Of a stretch of 64,000 nucleotides of DNA, positions 53,889 through 62,926 are shown in pieces. Origin of the DNA: Gammaproteobacteria bacterium (GTDB lineage Bacteria; Pseudomonadota; Gammaproteobacteria; Eutrophobiales; Eutrophobiaceae); assembly GCA_028279365.1 (NCBI GenBank), contig JANQNX010000002.1, forward strand, positions 1-64,000, written 5' to 3'. A model generated the notes under the pieces. That model was given only the letters and a program-made list of their open reading frames with translations, did not search any database and had not been told where the DNA came from. The translations under genes and the position numbers were made by a program. Within the stretch, counting starts at the first letter, position 1; every line of letters begins with the position of its first letter.

Positions 53889-54809
53889 ATGAGCCAATTA
53901 AGTCAGTCCCAACTTGCCCTGGTAAATGCATCAGAAAGCGTGATTGATAGTTTTCTCGATGCGTTATGGATTGAACGAGGTCTTAGCAAGAATACGCTCG
54001 ATGCATATCGTAGTGATCTATTGAAATACGCCAACTGGATAGCGACCAGGAAACGCCAGGTGAATAACGCAGACACGGCCGATATCCTTGCTTATCTATC
54101 TAACCCAGACAATAAATCAGCCCGAACCGTTGCCAGGCGTTTGTCGAGTATCAGACGTCTGTATGAATATTTGGTGCGCGAAAACCAAATCAAGCTGAAT
54201 CCGGTTAGCCATATTGATGCGCCAAGATTGGGTCGTTCCTTACCCAAATCCCTCACCGAAGACGAAGTCGAAGCATTATTAAACGCACCAGATACCAACA
54301 CTGTTTTAGGCATTCGTGATCGCGCTATGCTGGAATTGTTATACGCCACCGGTCTGCGTGTGTCTGAACTGGTCAGTCTGACGTTACCGCAGTTAAATCT
54401 CAGACAAGGCGTCATAAGAGTAACAGGGAAGGGCAATAAAGAGAGATTGGTGCCAATTGGAGAAGAAGCCGGTGTCTGGCTGGGTAAGTACATTAACGCT
54501 GCGCGCGCCGAGATTTTGAATAGCAATCGTAGTGATGATTTATTTCCCAGTAAGCGTGGCAATGCGATGACCAGACAGACGTTTTGGCACATGATCAAGC
54601 GCTATGCCTTACAGGCAAATCTCACTAAACCGCTATCGCCACATGTGTTACGTCATGCCTTCGCCACGCATTTGATTAACCATGGTGCGGATTTGCGTGT
54701 CGTGCAAATGTTGTTAGGCCACAGCGATATATCAACCACCCAGATTTACACGCATGTCGCCAGAGAACGTCTGAAAAACCTTCACAGTCAGCATCATCCA
54801 AGAGGCTAG
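53889..54809 (+). CDS. xerD: Site-specific tyrosine recombinase XerD
   Basis: 306 codons. The catalytic set is Arg157 (ATGLRVSEL), Lys181 (VTGKGNKERLVP), His252 and Arg255 (HVLRHAFATH), His278 (LLGHSDIS) and Tyr287 (TQIYTHV). The N-terminal core-binding domain has IERGLSKNTLDAYRSDL. With XerC it resolves chromosome dimers at dif. XerD is favoured over XerC by overall similarity and by the dsbC gene close by, as in E. coli xerD-dsbC. Here a reversed ATPase gene is lodged between them. Confidence 0.92.
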   Translation: MSQLSQSQLALVNASESVIDSFLDALWIERGLSKNTLDAYRSDLLKYANWIATRKRQVNNADTADILAYLSNPDNKSARTVARRLSSIRRLYEYLVRENQIKLNPVSHIDAPRLGRSLPKSLTEDEVEALLNAPDTNTVLGIRDRAMLELLYATGLRVSELVSLTLPQLNLRQGVIRVTGKGNKERLVPIGEEAGVWLGKYINAARAEILNSNRSDDLFPSKRGNAMTRQTFWHMIKRYALQANLTKPLSPHVLRHAFATHLINHGADLRVVQMLLGHSDISTTQIYTHVARERLKNLHSQHHPRG

Positions 54810-54813
54810 TGCA

Positions 54814-56601
54814 TTAAAGCTGGTGTTGTGGCAGGACCGAGTAGAGTTCTTCCATGGTGGTTAAGCCATTTGCGATCTTTTGGGCGCCTCCGATCTTGAG
54901 CGTACGCATACCGTTTTTTATTGCAGTGGCGCGTAGCTGATCAAGATTGGTTTGCGTCGTCACCTGTTCTCTGATTGAAGCGTTAATGGTCAGTAGTTCA
55001 TAGATCCCGGTTCGTCCCATATAACCGGTATGTCGACATTCCTCACAACCGTTCGGTTCGTAAATGGTTTTGGGCGCCTTCAACTTGTCCGGTTTTGCGA
55101 ATTCTTCCCACATGCCACGATCAATTTCTACAGGGCTTTTGCAATGTACACACAGCGTTCGTAACAGCCGCTGTGCAATTACGCCTTGCAATGTCGCGTT
55201 TAAAAGAAATGGTTGCATACCAATATCAATCAAGCGGGTGATGGCAGAAGGGGCATCATTAGTATGCAGGCTAGATAGAACCATATGCCCGGTCAATGCC
55301 GCCTGAATGGCAATATCGGCGGTTTCGCAATCACGAATCTCTCCGATCATGATGATGTCAGGGTCTTGTCTGAGCAAGGTTCTGACCCCCGCGGCGAAAT
55401 CGACACCAATGGTGTTTTGAACCTGCATTTGATTGTAATGCTCATTGACCATTTCAATCGGATCTTCAATCGTGCAGATATTGACCTCGGGCCGGGATAT
55501 CTGGTTAAGGGTGGAATACAGGGTGGTTGTTTTTCCCGAACCAGTTGGGCCGGTGATCAAAATGATGCCATTGTTGCTTTCCAGCATGGTATTAAATGCC
55601 TGTTCATCATATTTGCTTAATCCAAGCTGCTGATAGCTTTTCACCAGCATTTCCGGATCGAAGATACGAATAACCAGTTTCTCGCCAAAGGTAGTGGGCA
55701 TGGTCGATAAGCGCATCTCTATCTCTTTGCCGGCAGGTGTGATGGTCTTGACCCGCCCATCTTGTGGTCGGCGTCGATCAGTGACATCCATCCGGCCCAG
55801 GGATTTTAAGCGGCTGGTGATAGCTCCCATCAACACAATTGGAAGTTCGTGCACCACATGCAACACGCTATCAATTCTGAATCGAACCCGACCTTTTTCT
55901 CGTCTTGGCTCAAGATGAATATCACTGGCACGTTGTTCAAACGCAAACTGAAGCAACCAGTCAACGATACTGACAATATGCTGATCGTTTGCATCGAGTT
56001 CACCGGCCTTACCGACCTTAACCAACTGCTCAAAGTTCTGGATCAATGACGTGGGTTCGTCAGTCTTTTGGTTCACCGCGCCATTGATCGATTTGCTGAC
56101 ACCGTAAAACTCGATCAGATAGCGTTCGAGATCGCGAGGGTTAATCAGCACACGTTTGATAGTGAGTTCGGTGATGCGAGATAGCTCAGGTTCCCATGCG
56201 GAGATAAAAGGCTCGCAGGTTGCAATCGTCAGTTCCTTGTTATTGATTTCAACCGGCAGGATTTTTAATTTGCTGGCATACGCCTGTGAGACCAGCGCTG
56301 TAATTTTTTGCACTTCAATTTTTAGCGGGTCAATACGCAGGTAGGGTTGTCCCACTTTGTCGGCAAGCCATTTGGTTAATGTCTCAAGACTTAATGGATA
56401 GCTCGGTGAAGTTGCTGATTGCCAGCCTTGTTCAGCAACTGATATCAATGGATGGATACTGATTTTTCTTTTATCGGTTTGAATATTCCCTAATTGAATT
56501 TTTTGTTGTTGATTGATCAAACCATCTTTTTCCAGTAAATCTAATACCAAAGATAGTTTTATCGGTGCCTCTACCGGCCATTGTGTTTCCTTATTAAGCA
56601 T
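54814..56601 (-). CDS. GspE/PilB-type secretion ATPase, orphan
   Basis: 595 codons from the ATG at 56601; a TTG six codons upstream is also possible, and neither has an ideal ribosome site. An N-terminal MshEN-like region (to about 165) leads to the ATPase: ASDIHLEPRREKGRVRFRID, Walker A GPTGSGKTTTLYS, the Asp box, Walker B DPDIIMIGEIRDCETADIA and the His box SSLHTND. A Cys-x2-Cys pair (LCVHC) and a second (CEEC) form the zinc site of this family. No other pilus or secretion gene is near, so its machine (type IV pilus, MSHA or T2SS) is unknown. Confidence 0.85.
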   Translation of the reverse strand: MLNKETQWPVEAPIKLSLVLDLLEKDGLINQQQKIQLGNIQTDKRKISIHPLISVAEQGWQSATSPSYPLSLETLTKWLADKVGQPYLRIDPLKIEVQKITALVSQAYASKLKILPVEINNKELTIATCEPFISAWEPELSRITELTIKRVLINPRDLERYLIEFYGVSKSINGAVNQKTDEPTSLIQNFEQLVKVGKAGELDANDQHIVSIVDWLLQFAFEQRASDIHLEPRREKGRVRFRIDSVLHVVHELPIVLMGAITSRLKSLGRMDVTDRRRPQDGRVKTITPAGKEIEMRLSTMPTTFGEKLVIRIFDPEMLVKSYQQLGLSKYDEQAFNTMLESNNGIILITGPTGSGKTTTLYSTLNQISRPEVNICTIEDPIEMVNEHYNQMQVQNTIGVDFAAGVRTLLRQDPDIIMIGEIRDCETADIAIQAALTGHMVLSSLHTNDAPSAITRLIDIGMQPFLLNATLQGVIAQRLLRTLCVHCKSPVEIDRGMWEEFAKPDKLKAPKTIYEPNGCEECRHTGYMGRTGIYELLTINASIREQVTTQTNLDQLRATAIKNGMRTLKIGGAQKIANGLTTMEELYSVLPQHQL

Positions 56602-56750
56602 ACTTCCAGAACCTGGCAATAATAGTCAGCAACTATAATAAAGAGTCTGTGCGGCATATTCATGTGTTTTTGATGACATTCCAATTAATTGAACAGACAC
56701 TGCTATTTAGAGTCTGATAAACTTATTCGAATAATTACCCGGAGCCATTA

Positions 56751-57458
56751 ATGAGAGTCCTTATTACCCTATACGTGTTTGCCTTAAGCATCAGCCTCGT
56801 GTTTGCCGATGATAGCGTAGAGCAAAATGTCAAAGCAGGCCTGGCCAGATTAGCCCCGGATCTGGAGGTGCAAAGTATTAATAAAACACCGATAGCCGGT
56901 GTTTATCAGGTCATTGTAGGGCCGGATGTGATCTACATGACGGGAGATGGGAATTATGTACTCAAAGGCGATCTGCTTGATATTAATCAACGCCGAAATC
57001 TGACCGAGGACGTACGGGCAGATTCCAGGGTCTCATTGCTGGAAAGCATTGATAAAAACGATTACATCGAGTTTAAAGGCGAAGAGGTTGAGCATACTGT
57101 TTATGTTTTTACCGATATTGATTGTGGCTATTGTCGCAGGCTTCACCAGGACGTCGAAGAATTAAACGAACTGGGCGTCAGCGTGCGTTATCTGGCCTAT
57201 CCTCGCGCCGGAATCGGTTCTAATGCGGCACTGCAAATGGAGTATGTCTGGTGCGCGGAAGACCGTCAGCAGGCCATGACCAAGGCAAAAAATAACGAAC
57301 GCATTGCTGCGGTAGAATGTAATAACCCTGTCGCTGCCCAGTATGAGCTGGGTCGACAGATTGGTGTGCGCGGTACACCAGCGATTTACTCGCAAAATGG
57401 TAAAGCGATACCGGGTTATATGCCGCCGGATAGATTGATTCAGGAAATCACCCGTTAA
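56751..57458 (+). CDS. dsbC: Thiol:disulfide interchange protein DsbC
   Basis: 235 codons. A signal peptide ends near VFA-DD (about 19). An N-terminal dimerisation domain (20-85) and a thioredoxin fold with Cys125-x2-Cys128 (CGYC) follow. GTPAIY supplies the cis-Pro. Two further Cys lie near 168 and 187. It isomerises wrong disulfides in the periplasm. Proteins with adjacent or multiple Cys, such as the PQQ dehydrogenases here, are possible clients. The stop is directly adjacent to the convergent DUF3108 stop. Confidence 0.92.
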   Translation: MRVLITLYVFALSISLVFADDSVEQNVKAGLARLAPDLEVQSINKTPIAGVYQVIVGPDVIYMTGDGNYVLKGDLLDINQRRNLTEDVRADSRVSLLESIDKNDYIEFKGEEVEHTVYVFTDIDCGYCRRLHQDVEELNELGVSVRYLAYPRAGIGSNAALQMEYVWCAEDRQQAMTKAKNNERIAAVECNNPVAAQYELGRQIGVRGTPAIYSQNGKAIPGYMPPDRLIQEITR

Positions 57459-58190
57459 CTATTCGCTGGAATAGCCCAAGCCGTTTAATGATTTGATCGT
57501 CGCTGTCGTCAGTCGACCTTTCTTTTCTGTATTCACCACTTTAATTGGCAGAAATGAAAGTTCATACGCACACCATAGCCAGGTTGTTTTATCGCTATTG
57601 GGTTTGTGCCGAGCCAGTTTCATCGTTTTGAATTTACCCAGCGGCGTATTGATTTCCTCATCTTCCAGGTACTCAAAAAAATACTGTTTGATTTTACCGC
57701 CATCGGCGATGGTGTATTGATCCGGTACCGTGCCTGATTTCAGGTCGGACATGATGGTGAGTTGATAAAGCAACTTATCCAGGATTCCCTCTTCAGTATC
57801 CATGTACCAGGTCGAGTCGTTCACGCGGTTGGTTATTTTGTCTTTTTCCCAGTTGAAATCTATTTTTACCGAACGATCTTTTTTCCCACCGGTATGGTTA
57901 TAGGTGTATGAGATGGGGACATAGCCATCGTGAGAGGTTTTCCAAAGACTGGTTTCGACAATATGGTCTTTTCTGAATAAAGCGATAAAACCAGTCGTTT
58001 TGCTTTTGGACGAGAACAGGTAGTTGCCATCATCGAGTAATGTAAGTGACCGTTCCATGATACCTATCTTGGTATCGTTGCTGTGCAGCGTATAGCTGAC
58101 ATCGAATTGCTCCGGCACCTGAATATCGACAGCATTGGCTGCCAAGTGTGTAAATAGCAATGTAACAGCAGCAGTATATTTAACTAACAT
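57459..58190 (-). CDS. DUF3108 periplasmic protein
   Basis: 243 codons. A signal peptide ends near ANA (about 20). FDVSYTLHSNDTKIGIMERSL, YLFSSKSKTTGF, KDRSVKIDFNWEKDKI and FKTMKLARHKPNSDKTTWLWCA match DUF3108, an exported beta-rich family of unknown role. It lies between dsbC (convergent) and hldE (divergent). Confidence 0.85.
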   Translation of the reverse strand: MLVKYTAAVTLLFTHLAANAVDIQVPEQFDVSYTLHSNDTKIGIMERSLTLLDDGNYLFSSKSKTTGFIALFRKDHIVETSLWKTSHDGYVPISYTYNHTGGKKDRSVKIDFNWEKDKITNRVNDSTWYMDTEEGILDKLLYQLTIMSDLKSGTVPDQYTIADGGKIKQYFFEYLEDEEINTPLGKFKTMKLARHKPNSDKTTWLWCAYELSFLPIKVVNTEKKGRLTTATIKSLNGLGYSSE

Positions 58191-58257
58191 AATGAATACT
58201 ATGACAAATGTGGTATGTTAAAATTCGATTAAGGTAAAATCTACAATCACATAATTC

Positions 58258-59697
58258 ATGCAACAAGCCGCCCTGTTCAAGCCAAGCCAGACTGCGACCG
58301 TATTGGTTGTGGGTGACATTATACTGGATCAGTATATTTATGGTGACACTCAGCGCATATCTCCTGAAGCACCTGTCCCCATCGTCAAAGTCAGCTCATC
58401 TGAGGATCGCCCAGGTGGAGCCGCAAATGTCGCAATAAATGTCTCATCACTCGGCGTTAAGGTGCAGCTAGTGGGTGTGGTTGGTAACGATGCTGCGGCT
58501 GAGTGCCTGTCCGATCTATTATCTGATGCTTCGGTCGAATCTCACTTACTCAAACAGTCAGATTTTCCAACCATCACCAAACAACGTGTGTTAAGTCAAC
58601 ACCAGCAACTGTTAAGACTCGATTACGAAAATGCTGAACATGCGATTAATCTTCAGGCTTTATTGGATACCTATGCTGAATTAGTCCCGTCAGCCTCGGT
58701 TATTATTCTTTCTGACTATGCCAAGGGCTGTTTGGCTGAAAGTATGAATATGATTGATTTAGCGAATCAACATAATATTCCGGTGTTCATTGATCCAAAG
58801 TCGAATGATTTTTCCGTCTATAAAAATGCAAGCCTGATCACTCCGAATCTAAAAGAGTTTGAGGCAATAGTTGGACATTGTGAGACGGACGAAGCATTGG
58901 TGACAAAAGGCCACAAACTTCGTGAGCAGTTAAACCTGAAAGCGTTACTCGTGACCCGGGGTGAAAAAGGTATGACCTTGATAGAAGACAATGGACGTCA
59001 TCAACATCTGCAGGCACAAACGCATGAAGTATATGATGTCACCGGTGCCGGTGACACGGTAATTGCTACGCTGGCAACAGCCTCAGCTTGTGGTTACGAA
59101 CTGGGTCAGGCGATGAAGTTTGCGAATATAGCGGCCGGTCTAGTCGTCGAAAAACTGGGCGCTGCCAGTATCACATCAGCAGAGATCAATGTCTCAATCA
59201 ATAAGGAAAATCAACAGGCCGGAGTCATGAGTGCCGATGAGGCTGTCGTCATAAGCAATGATTATAAAAATGCAGGTCAGCGCGTTGTTATGACCAATGG
59301 TTGTTTTGACATATTACACACCGGGCATATTAATTATCTACGCGAAGCCAAAGCGCTTGGCGATAAGTTGCTTGTAGCGGTTAACTCCGATAGCTCAGTA
59401 AAACACTTAAAAGGTAACTCGCGACCCGTGAATAAACTGGAAGACCGGATGCAAATGCTGGCTGCATTAGCCTGTGTAGACATAGTAGTAGCGTTTGATG
59501 AAGACACGCCGGAAAATTTGATCAAAAAGATTAATCCTGACGTATTGGTTAAAGGTGGTGATTATAGTGAAGATCAAATCGCCGGTGCCGGATTTGTCAA
59601 ACAACAAGGTGGTGAAGTGAAGCTATTACCGTTTCATCAAGGTTACTCCACGACTGAAATCTTAAAAGCAGCGAATAGAGCACAGGGTATTTCATGA
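58258..59697 (+). CDS. hldE: Bifunctional heptose-7-phosphate kinase / heptose-1-phosphate adenylyltransferase
   Basis: 479 codons. The N-terminal PfkB-type kinase (1 to about 320) has GDIILDQYIYGDTQRISPEAP, RPGGAANVAIN and VTGAGDTVIA. The C-terminal nucleotidyltransferase (about 345-479) has TNGCFDILHTGHINYLREAK and VLVKGGDYSEDQIAG. The two steps give ADP-D-glycero-heptose for the LPS inner core. The stop overlaps hldD by four bases. Confidence 0.96.
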   Translation: MQQAALFKPSQTATVLVVGDIILDQYIYGDTQRISPEAPVPIVKVSSSEDRPGGAANVAINVSSLGVKVQLVGVVGNDAAAECLSDLLSDASVESHLLKQSDFPTITKQRVLSQHQQLLRLDYENAEHAINLQALLDTYAELVPSASVIILSDYAKGCLAESMNMIDLANQHNIPVFIDPKSNDFSVYKNASLITPNLKEFEAIVGHCETDEALVTKGHKLREQLNLKALLVTRGEKGMTLIEDNGRHQHLQAQTHEVYDVTGAGDTVIATLATASACGYELGQAMKFANIAAGLVVEKLGAASITSAEINVSINKENQQAGVMSADEAVVISNDYKNAGQRVVMTNGCFDILHTGHINYLREAKALGDKLLVAVNSDSSVKHLKGNSRPVNKLEDRMQMLAALACVDIVVAFDEDTPENLIKKINPDVLVKGGDYSEDQIAGAGFVKQQGGEVKLLPFHQGYSTTEILKAANRAQGIS

Positions 59698-60638
59698 TCG
59701 TAGTCACGGGTGGCGCAGGGTTTATTGGTAGTCAGCTTGTTGCCGGATTAAATCAAGCCGGAAGGGAAGACCTGATCGTCGTTGACAATCTATCTAACGG
59801 AAAAAAATTCAGTAATCTGGCAGCAAATTCGATTGCTGATTATTTTGATAAGACTGAGTTTAGAGAAATGGTCAAAAACCGCCATCCTCTATTAGAGCAT
59901 GTAGAGATGATTTTCCATCAGGGGGCTTGTTCAGTCACAACAGAATGGGATGGACGTTACATGATGGATAATAACTTTACTTATTCAAAAGAGTTATTGC
60001 ACTTCTGTTTAGAGAAATCGAAACCGTTTATCTATGCGTCCAGTGCCGCTGTTTATGGTGTGAACACCACTTTTGCTGAGAGAGTAGAAAATGAAAATCC
60101 GGTTAATGTCTATGGCTATTCAAAACTGTTATTTGATAATTATGTAAGACGTCATGGATTTGCGGCTGACTCTCAAGTCGCGGGTCTGCGTTATTTTAAT
60201 GTTTATGGCCCGGGCGAATCGCATAAAGGCAGTATGGCCAGCGTGATGTTTCATTTTAATAATCAGTTGCAACAAACTGACTCGGTAAAGCTGTTCCAGG
60301 GTAGCCACGGTTATCAGGATGGTGAGCAATTGCGAGATTTTATCTTTGTCGAAGATGTGGTTAAGGTTAACTTGTGGTTGAAAGACATGCCTTCTGTCTC
60401 GGGAATTTATAATGTCGGCACCGGTTCAGCAAATACCTTTAATCAAGCTGCCAACGCAGTTATTAGCTGGCATGGTAAAGGTCAAATTGAATTCATTCCC
60501 TTTCCCGATTCATTGAAAGAAAGTTACCAGAGTTTTACCCAGGCTGATATGACAGGATTAAGACGGGCAGGTTACGATGCAGAATTTACCTCGCTGAGTG
60601 ATGGCGTAAATACCTACATGGAAGCGCTCAATTCCTGA
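59694..60638 (+). CDS. hldD: ADP-L-glycero-D-manno-heptose 6-epimerase
   Basis: 314 codons. NAD-binding VVTGGAGFIGSQLVAGL at the N-terminus, IFHQGACSVTTEWDGRYMM, YASSAAVYG and the catalytic YGYSKLLFD (Tyr-x3-Lys) are present. It finishes ADP-heptose synthesis after HldE, and the ATGA overlap with hldE confirms coupling. waaA follows 25 bases later. Confidence 0.97.
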   Translation: MIVVTGGAGFIGSQLVAGLNQAGREDLIVVDNLSNGKKFSNLAANSIADYFDKTEFREMVKNRHPLLEHVEMIFHQGACSVTTEWDGRYMMDNNFTYSKELLHFCLEKSKPFIYASSAAVYGVNTTFAERVENENPVNVYGYSKLLFDNYVRRHGFAADSQVAGLRYFNVYGPGESHKGSMASVMFHFNNQLQQTDSVKLFQGSHGYQDGEQLRDFIFVEDVVKVNLWLKDMPSVSGIYNVGTGSANTFNQAANAVISWHGKGQIEFIPFPDSLKESYQSFTQADMTGLRRAGYDAEFTSLSDGVNTYMEALNS

Positions 60639-60663
60639 TTGATACCAAACAGATGATCCTGCT

Positions 60664-61959
60664 TTGCGTCTAATTTATACATTTATTCTAATCCTGTTAT
60701 TTCCGTTATTTATTCTCAGGCTTGTTTTTCAGGGGTGTAAAAACCCGGCCTATTGGTCAAGGTGGAGGGAACGCTTTGGCATGGTTGACTATGTTAGTCA
60801 GGGGTTGCCGACGGTCTGGGTACATGCAGTTTCGGTCGGAGAGGTAAACGCAGCGAAACCGATAATCAAGCAACTATTGCAAGAATATCCTGAGCATCAA
60901 ATTATCATCACCACTGTCACACCGACCGGTGCTGAAGTCGTAAAACAGGATTTTGCGGAAAATCTGCGTCATTATTATTTACCTTATGATCTACCGTTTT
61001 TTATAAGTGCTTTTTTACATCGCTGTCGACCCGACATAGTCATCATTCTCGAAACGGAGATATGGCCAAATCTTTGTCATTTATCCCATAAGCGGTCCAT
61101 ACCAGTACTACTCGTTAATGCGCGTTTAAGTGAGAAGTCGGCCAATCGATATCGATTAGTATCAGCATTAACACTTGAGACACTCAAAAATATCACATTA
61201 ATTGCTGCACAAACTGAGAGTGACAGGAAACGCTTTATCGAGCTCGGTGCAAACGAGGCAGACGTCAAGGTAATGGGTAACCTGAAATTTGATGTACAGA
61301 TTTCAGACAGCGCTTTGGCAACAGCAGAGTTGGCAAAGCAATATTTTTCTGGAAGAACATCTATCTGGATTGCGGCAAGTACTCATGCCGGAGAAGAGGA
61401 AATAATACTGGAAGCGCATCGATTGGTCATGGAGCAATTTCCGGACAGCTTGTTGATCCTGGCGCCTAGACACCCGGATCGTGCCCAGCAACTCCGAGCA
61501 TTATGCGACGATAAAAACCTTTATGTTATCAGAAAAACGGATGAGCTGGATTTTAATGAGTCGCTAAATGTGTTTATCCTGGACACACTTGGCGAGCTGT
61601 ATGCGTATTATGCGGCTGCCAATCTCGCCTTTGTCGGCGGTAGCCTGGTCGATAGAGGCGGGCAAAATATGCTTGAGCCTGCCAGCCTAGGACTTCCGGT
61701 AATAGTTGGACCTTACACCTACAATTTTACCGCAATAAGTAATATGCTTCACAACTGTAATGCTGCTGTGACCGTGAACTCAGCCAATGAACTCGCAAGT
61801 ACTGTATGTTCCGCTTTTGCAGATAAGACGAAAACTGAAGCATCTGGCAAACAAGCGAAAATAACAATTACAAATAATAGGGGCAGCGTTGATAACTTAA
61901 TGGCATTGTTAAGGCCATTTCTGGAGCATATTGCAACTAATCAAAAAAAAGTTATCTAA
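60664..61959 (+). CDS. waaA: 3-deoxy-D-manno-octulosonic acid transferase
   Basis: 431 codons from a TTG at 60664. A single N-terminal membrane segment (LIYTFILILLFPLFILRL) is followed by a GT-B transferase: VWVHAVSVGEVNAAKP, TTVTPTGAEVV, ETEIWPNL, NARLSEKS, GNLKFD, APRHPDR and FVGGSLVDRGGQNMLEPASLG (read in parts). It adds Kdo to lipid A at the inner membrane. The overlap with the following open frame is avoided by using the later start of that gene. Confidence 0.95.
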   Translation: MRLIYTFILILLFPLFILRLVFQGCKNPAYWSRWRERFGMVDYVSQGLPTVWVHAVSVGEVNAAKPIIKQLLQEYPEHQIIITTVTPTGAEVVKQDFAENLRHYYLPYDLPFFISAFLHRCRPDIVIILETEIWPNLCHLSHKRSIPVLLVNARLSEKSANRYRLVSALTLETLKNITLIAAQTESDRKRFIELGANEADVKVMGNLKFDVQISDSALATAELAKQYFSGRTSIWIAASTHAGEEEIILEAHRLVMEQFPDSLLILAPRHPDRAQQLRALCDDKNLYVIRKTDELDFNESLNVFILDTLGELYAYYAAANLAFVGGSLVDRGGQNMLEPASLGLPVIVGPYTYNFTAISNMLHNCNAAVTVNSANELASTVCSAFADKTKTEASGKQAKITITNNRGSVDNLMALLRPFLEHIATNQKKVI

Positions 61960-61999
61960 AGAGCAATTTATTTTTAAAACAATCAAGAGGAATTTACGA

Positions 62000-62374
62000 A
62001 TGAAAAAATTATGCCTGCTGGTATTTATCGCATGTTTGATAAGTCTTCCCGCAAAAGCCGCTGAATACCCGACTGAAGAAACAGTGCGCTTCGTCCTGAA
62101 CTGTATGTCGAATTTGGGAGCGCAAAATGATGAGAATCTTTATACCTGTATATGTCGTTATGACACTATTCGTGCTGCATTGTCCTATTCTGATTATGAA
62201 GAGGGAGTGACCTACGAGAGAAACAAGGCAATGCCCGGTGAAAAAGGGAGCTTTTTTCGTGACAACAAAAGAGGTGAGGGTTTTTACGAAACGCTTCTTG
62301 AAATTCGGGAGAAAGCCAATGCGTCCTGTCCTATCGTCAAACGCGTCAGGGTTGATCGTTCAGCGGCAAAATAA
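62000..62374 (+). CDS. Small Cys-containing secreted protein upstream of xoxF
   Basis: 124 codons from the ATG at 62000 with AGAGG nine bases upstream; the frame is open to 61931 but that part overlaps waaA. A signal peptide ends at about AKA-AEY (residue 20). Cys residues occur in LNCMSN, LYTCICRYD and NASCPIV. It contains YSDYEEGVTYER and FRDNKRGEGFYETLLEIR. No haem CxxCH is present, and I recognise no named family. It is the last gene before the XoxF gene on the same strand, 552 bases away, so a link to periplasmic methanol oxidation is possible but unproven. Confidence 0.7.
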   Translation: MKKLCLLVFIACLISLPAKAAEYPTEETVRFVLNCMSNLGAQNDENLYTCICRYDTIRAALSYSDYEEGVTYERNKAMPGEKGSFFRDNKRGEGFYETLLEIREKANASCPIVKRVRVDRSAAK

Positions 62375-62396
62375 TTTTCAGCAAACTTAATTTCGA

Positions 62397-62447
62397 CTTA
62401 ATTGTGTTTAATGTTGAGTAGTAAGTTCATTGTTAAACACAATTAAG
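62397..62447. repeat. Perfect 15-base inverted repeat
   Basis: CTTAATTGTGTTTAA at 62397-62411 is the exact complement of 62433-62447, with 21 bases between. There is no T run on either side, so it does not look like a standard terminator. It starts 23 bases after the preceding gene. Confidence 0.8.
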
Positions 62448-62580
62448 CTATCTGGCAAATTACATAATTTGTTATCGTTGTTTGCTCGTATGGCTTGTTG
62501 CGATGCAGCATTCAGCTGCCATTCATACTGGAAATTTACTATGTAGATTGATTGTCTAGATAAAGTTTTATTCGTTGGGC

Positions 62581-62629
62581 AAATAGCTTGCGTATAGAAG
62601 GAAAATTTCCTAAACTCTGTTCGCTATTT
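62581..62629. promoter_or_regulatory. Nested dyad, operator candidate
   Basis: AGGAAAATTTCCT (62599-62611) is symmetric about 62605. AAATAGC (62581-62587) and GCTATTT (62623-62629) are symmetric about the same base. The arrangement spans 49 bases and could bind a dimeric regulator; that is inference. Confidence 0.4.
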
Positions 62630-62926
62630 AATAATCGCTTTACGGAATAATAAGTTAGCCAGGAATTAAGTAATTTAACAAATACATTCGGTATTGGATA
62701 AGAATTACACATATGCATCTAGCTGCGTTTAGCTTTAATAAAAATAATAATTCTCTATTCAAGGATATTTGCAAGTCTGCTGTATCCCGAGTTTTCACCT
62801 GTTCTATTCCTGCATTTTTCAAATTACCGTTTTTACAACTTAAAAGTGCTTTATGATCTCGAGGTGCTTTTGGGTTTTCTGTGACTTAAGAGATCAAACA
62901 TGATCAACTAAATAGAGGAGGAGGTC

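Larger units (their letters stand above)
62375..62926. other. Long intergenic region upstream of xoxF
   Basis: 552 bases without a credible gene. It holds a perfect 15-base inverted repeat (62397-62447) and a nested dyad (62581-62629). A possible -10 TATGAT lies at 62852-62857 without a good -35. The purine-rich AGGAGGAGG ribosome site lies directly before xoxF. The length and dyads suggest a regulated promoter region. Confidence 0.6.

Noticed and set aside
62852-62857. TATGAT as the xoxF promoter
   Set aside because: The -10 match is fair, but no acceptable -35 lies 16-18 bases upstream, so I did not list it as a promoter.
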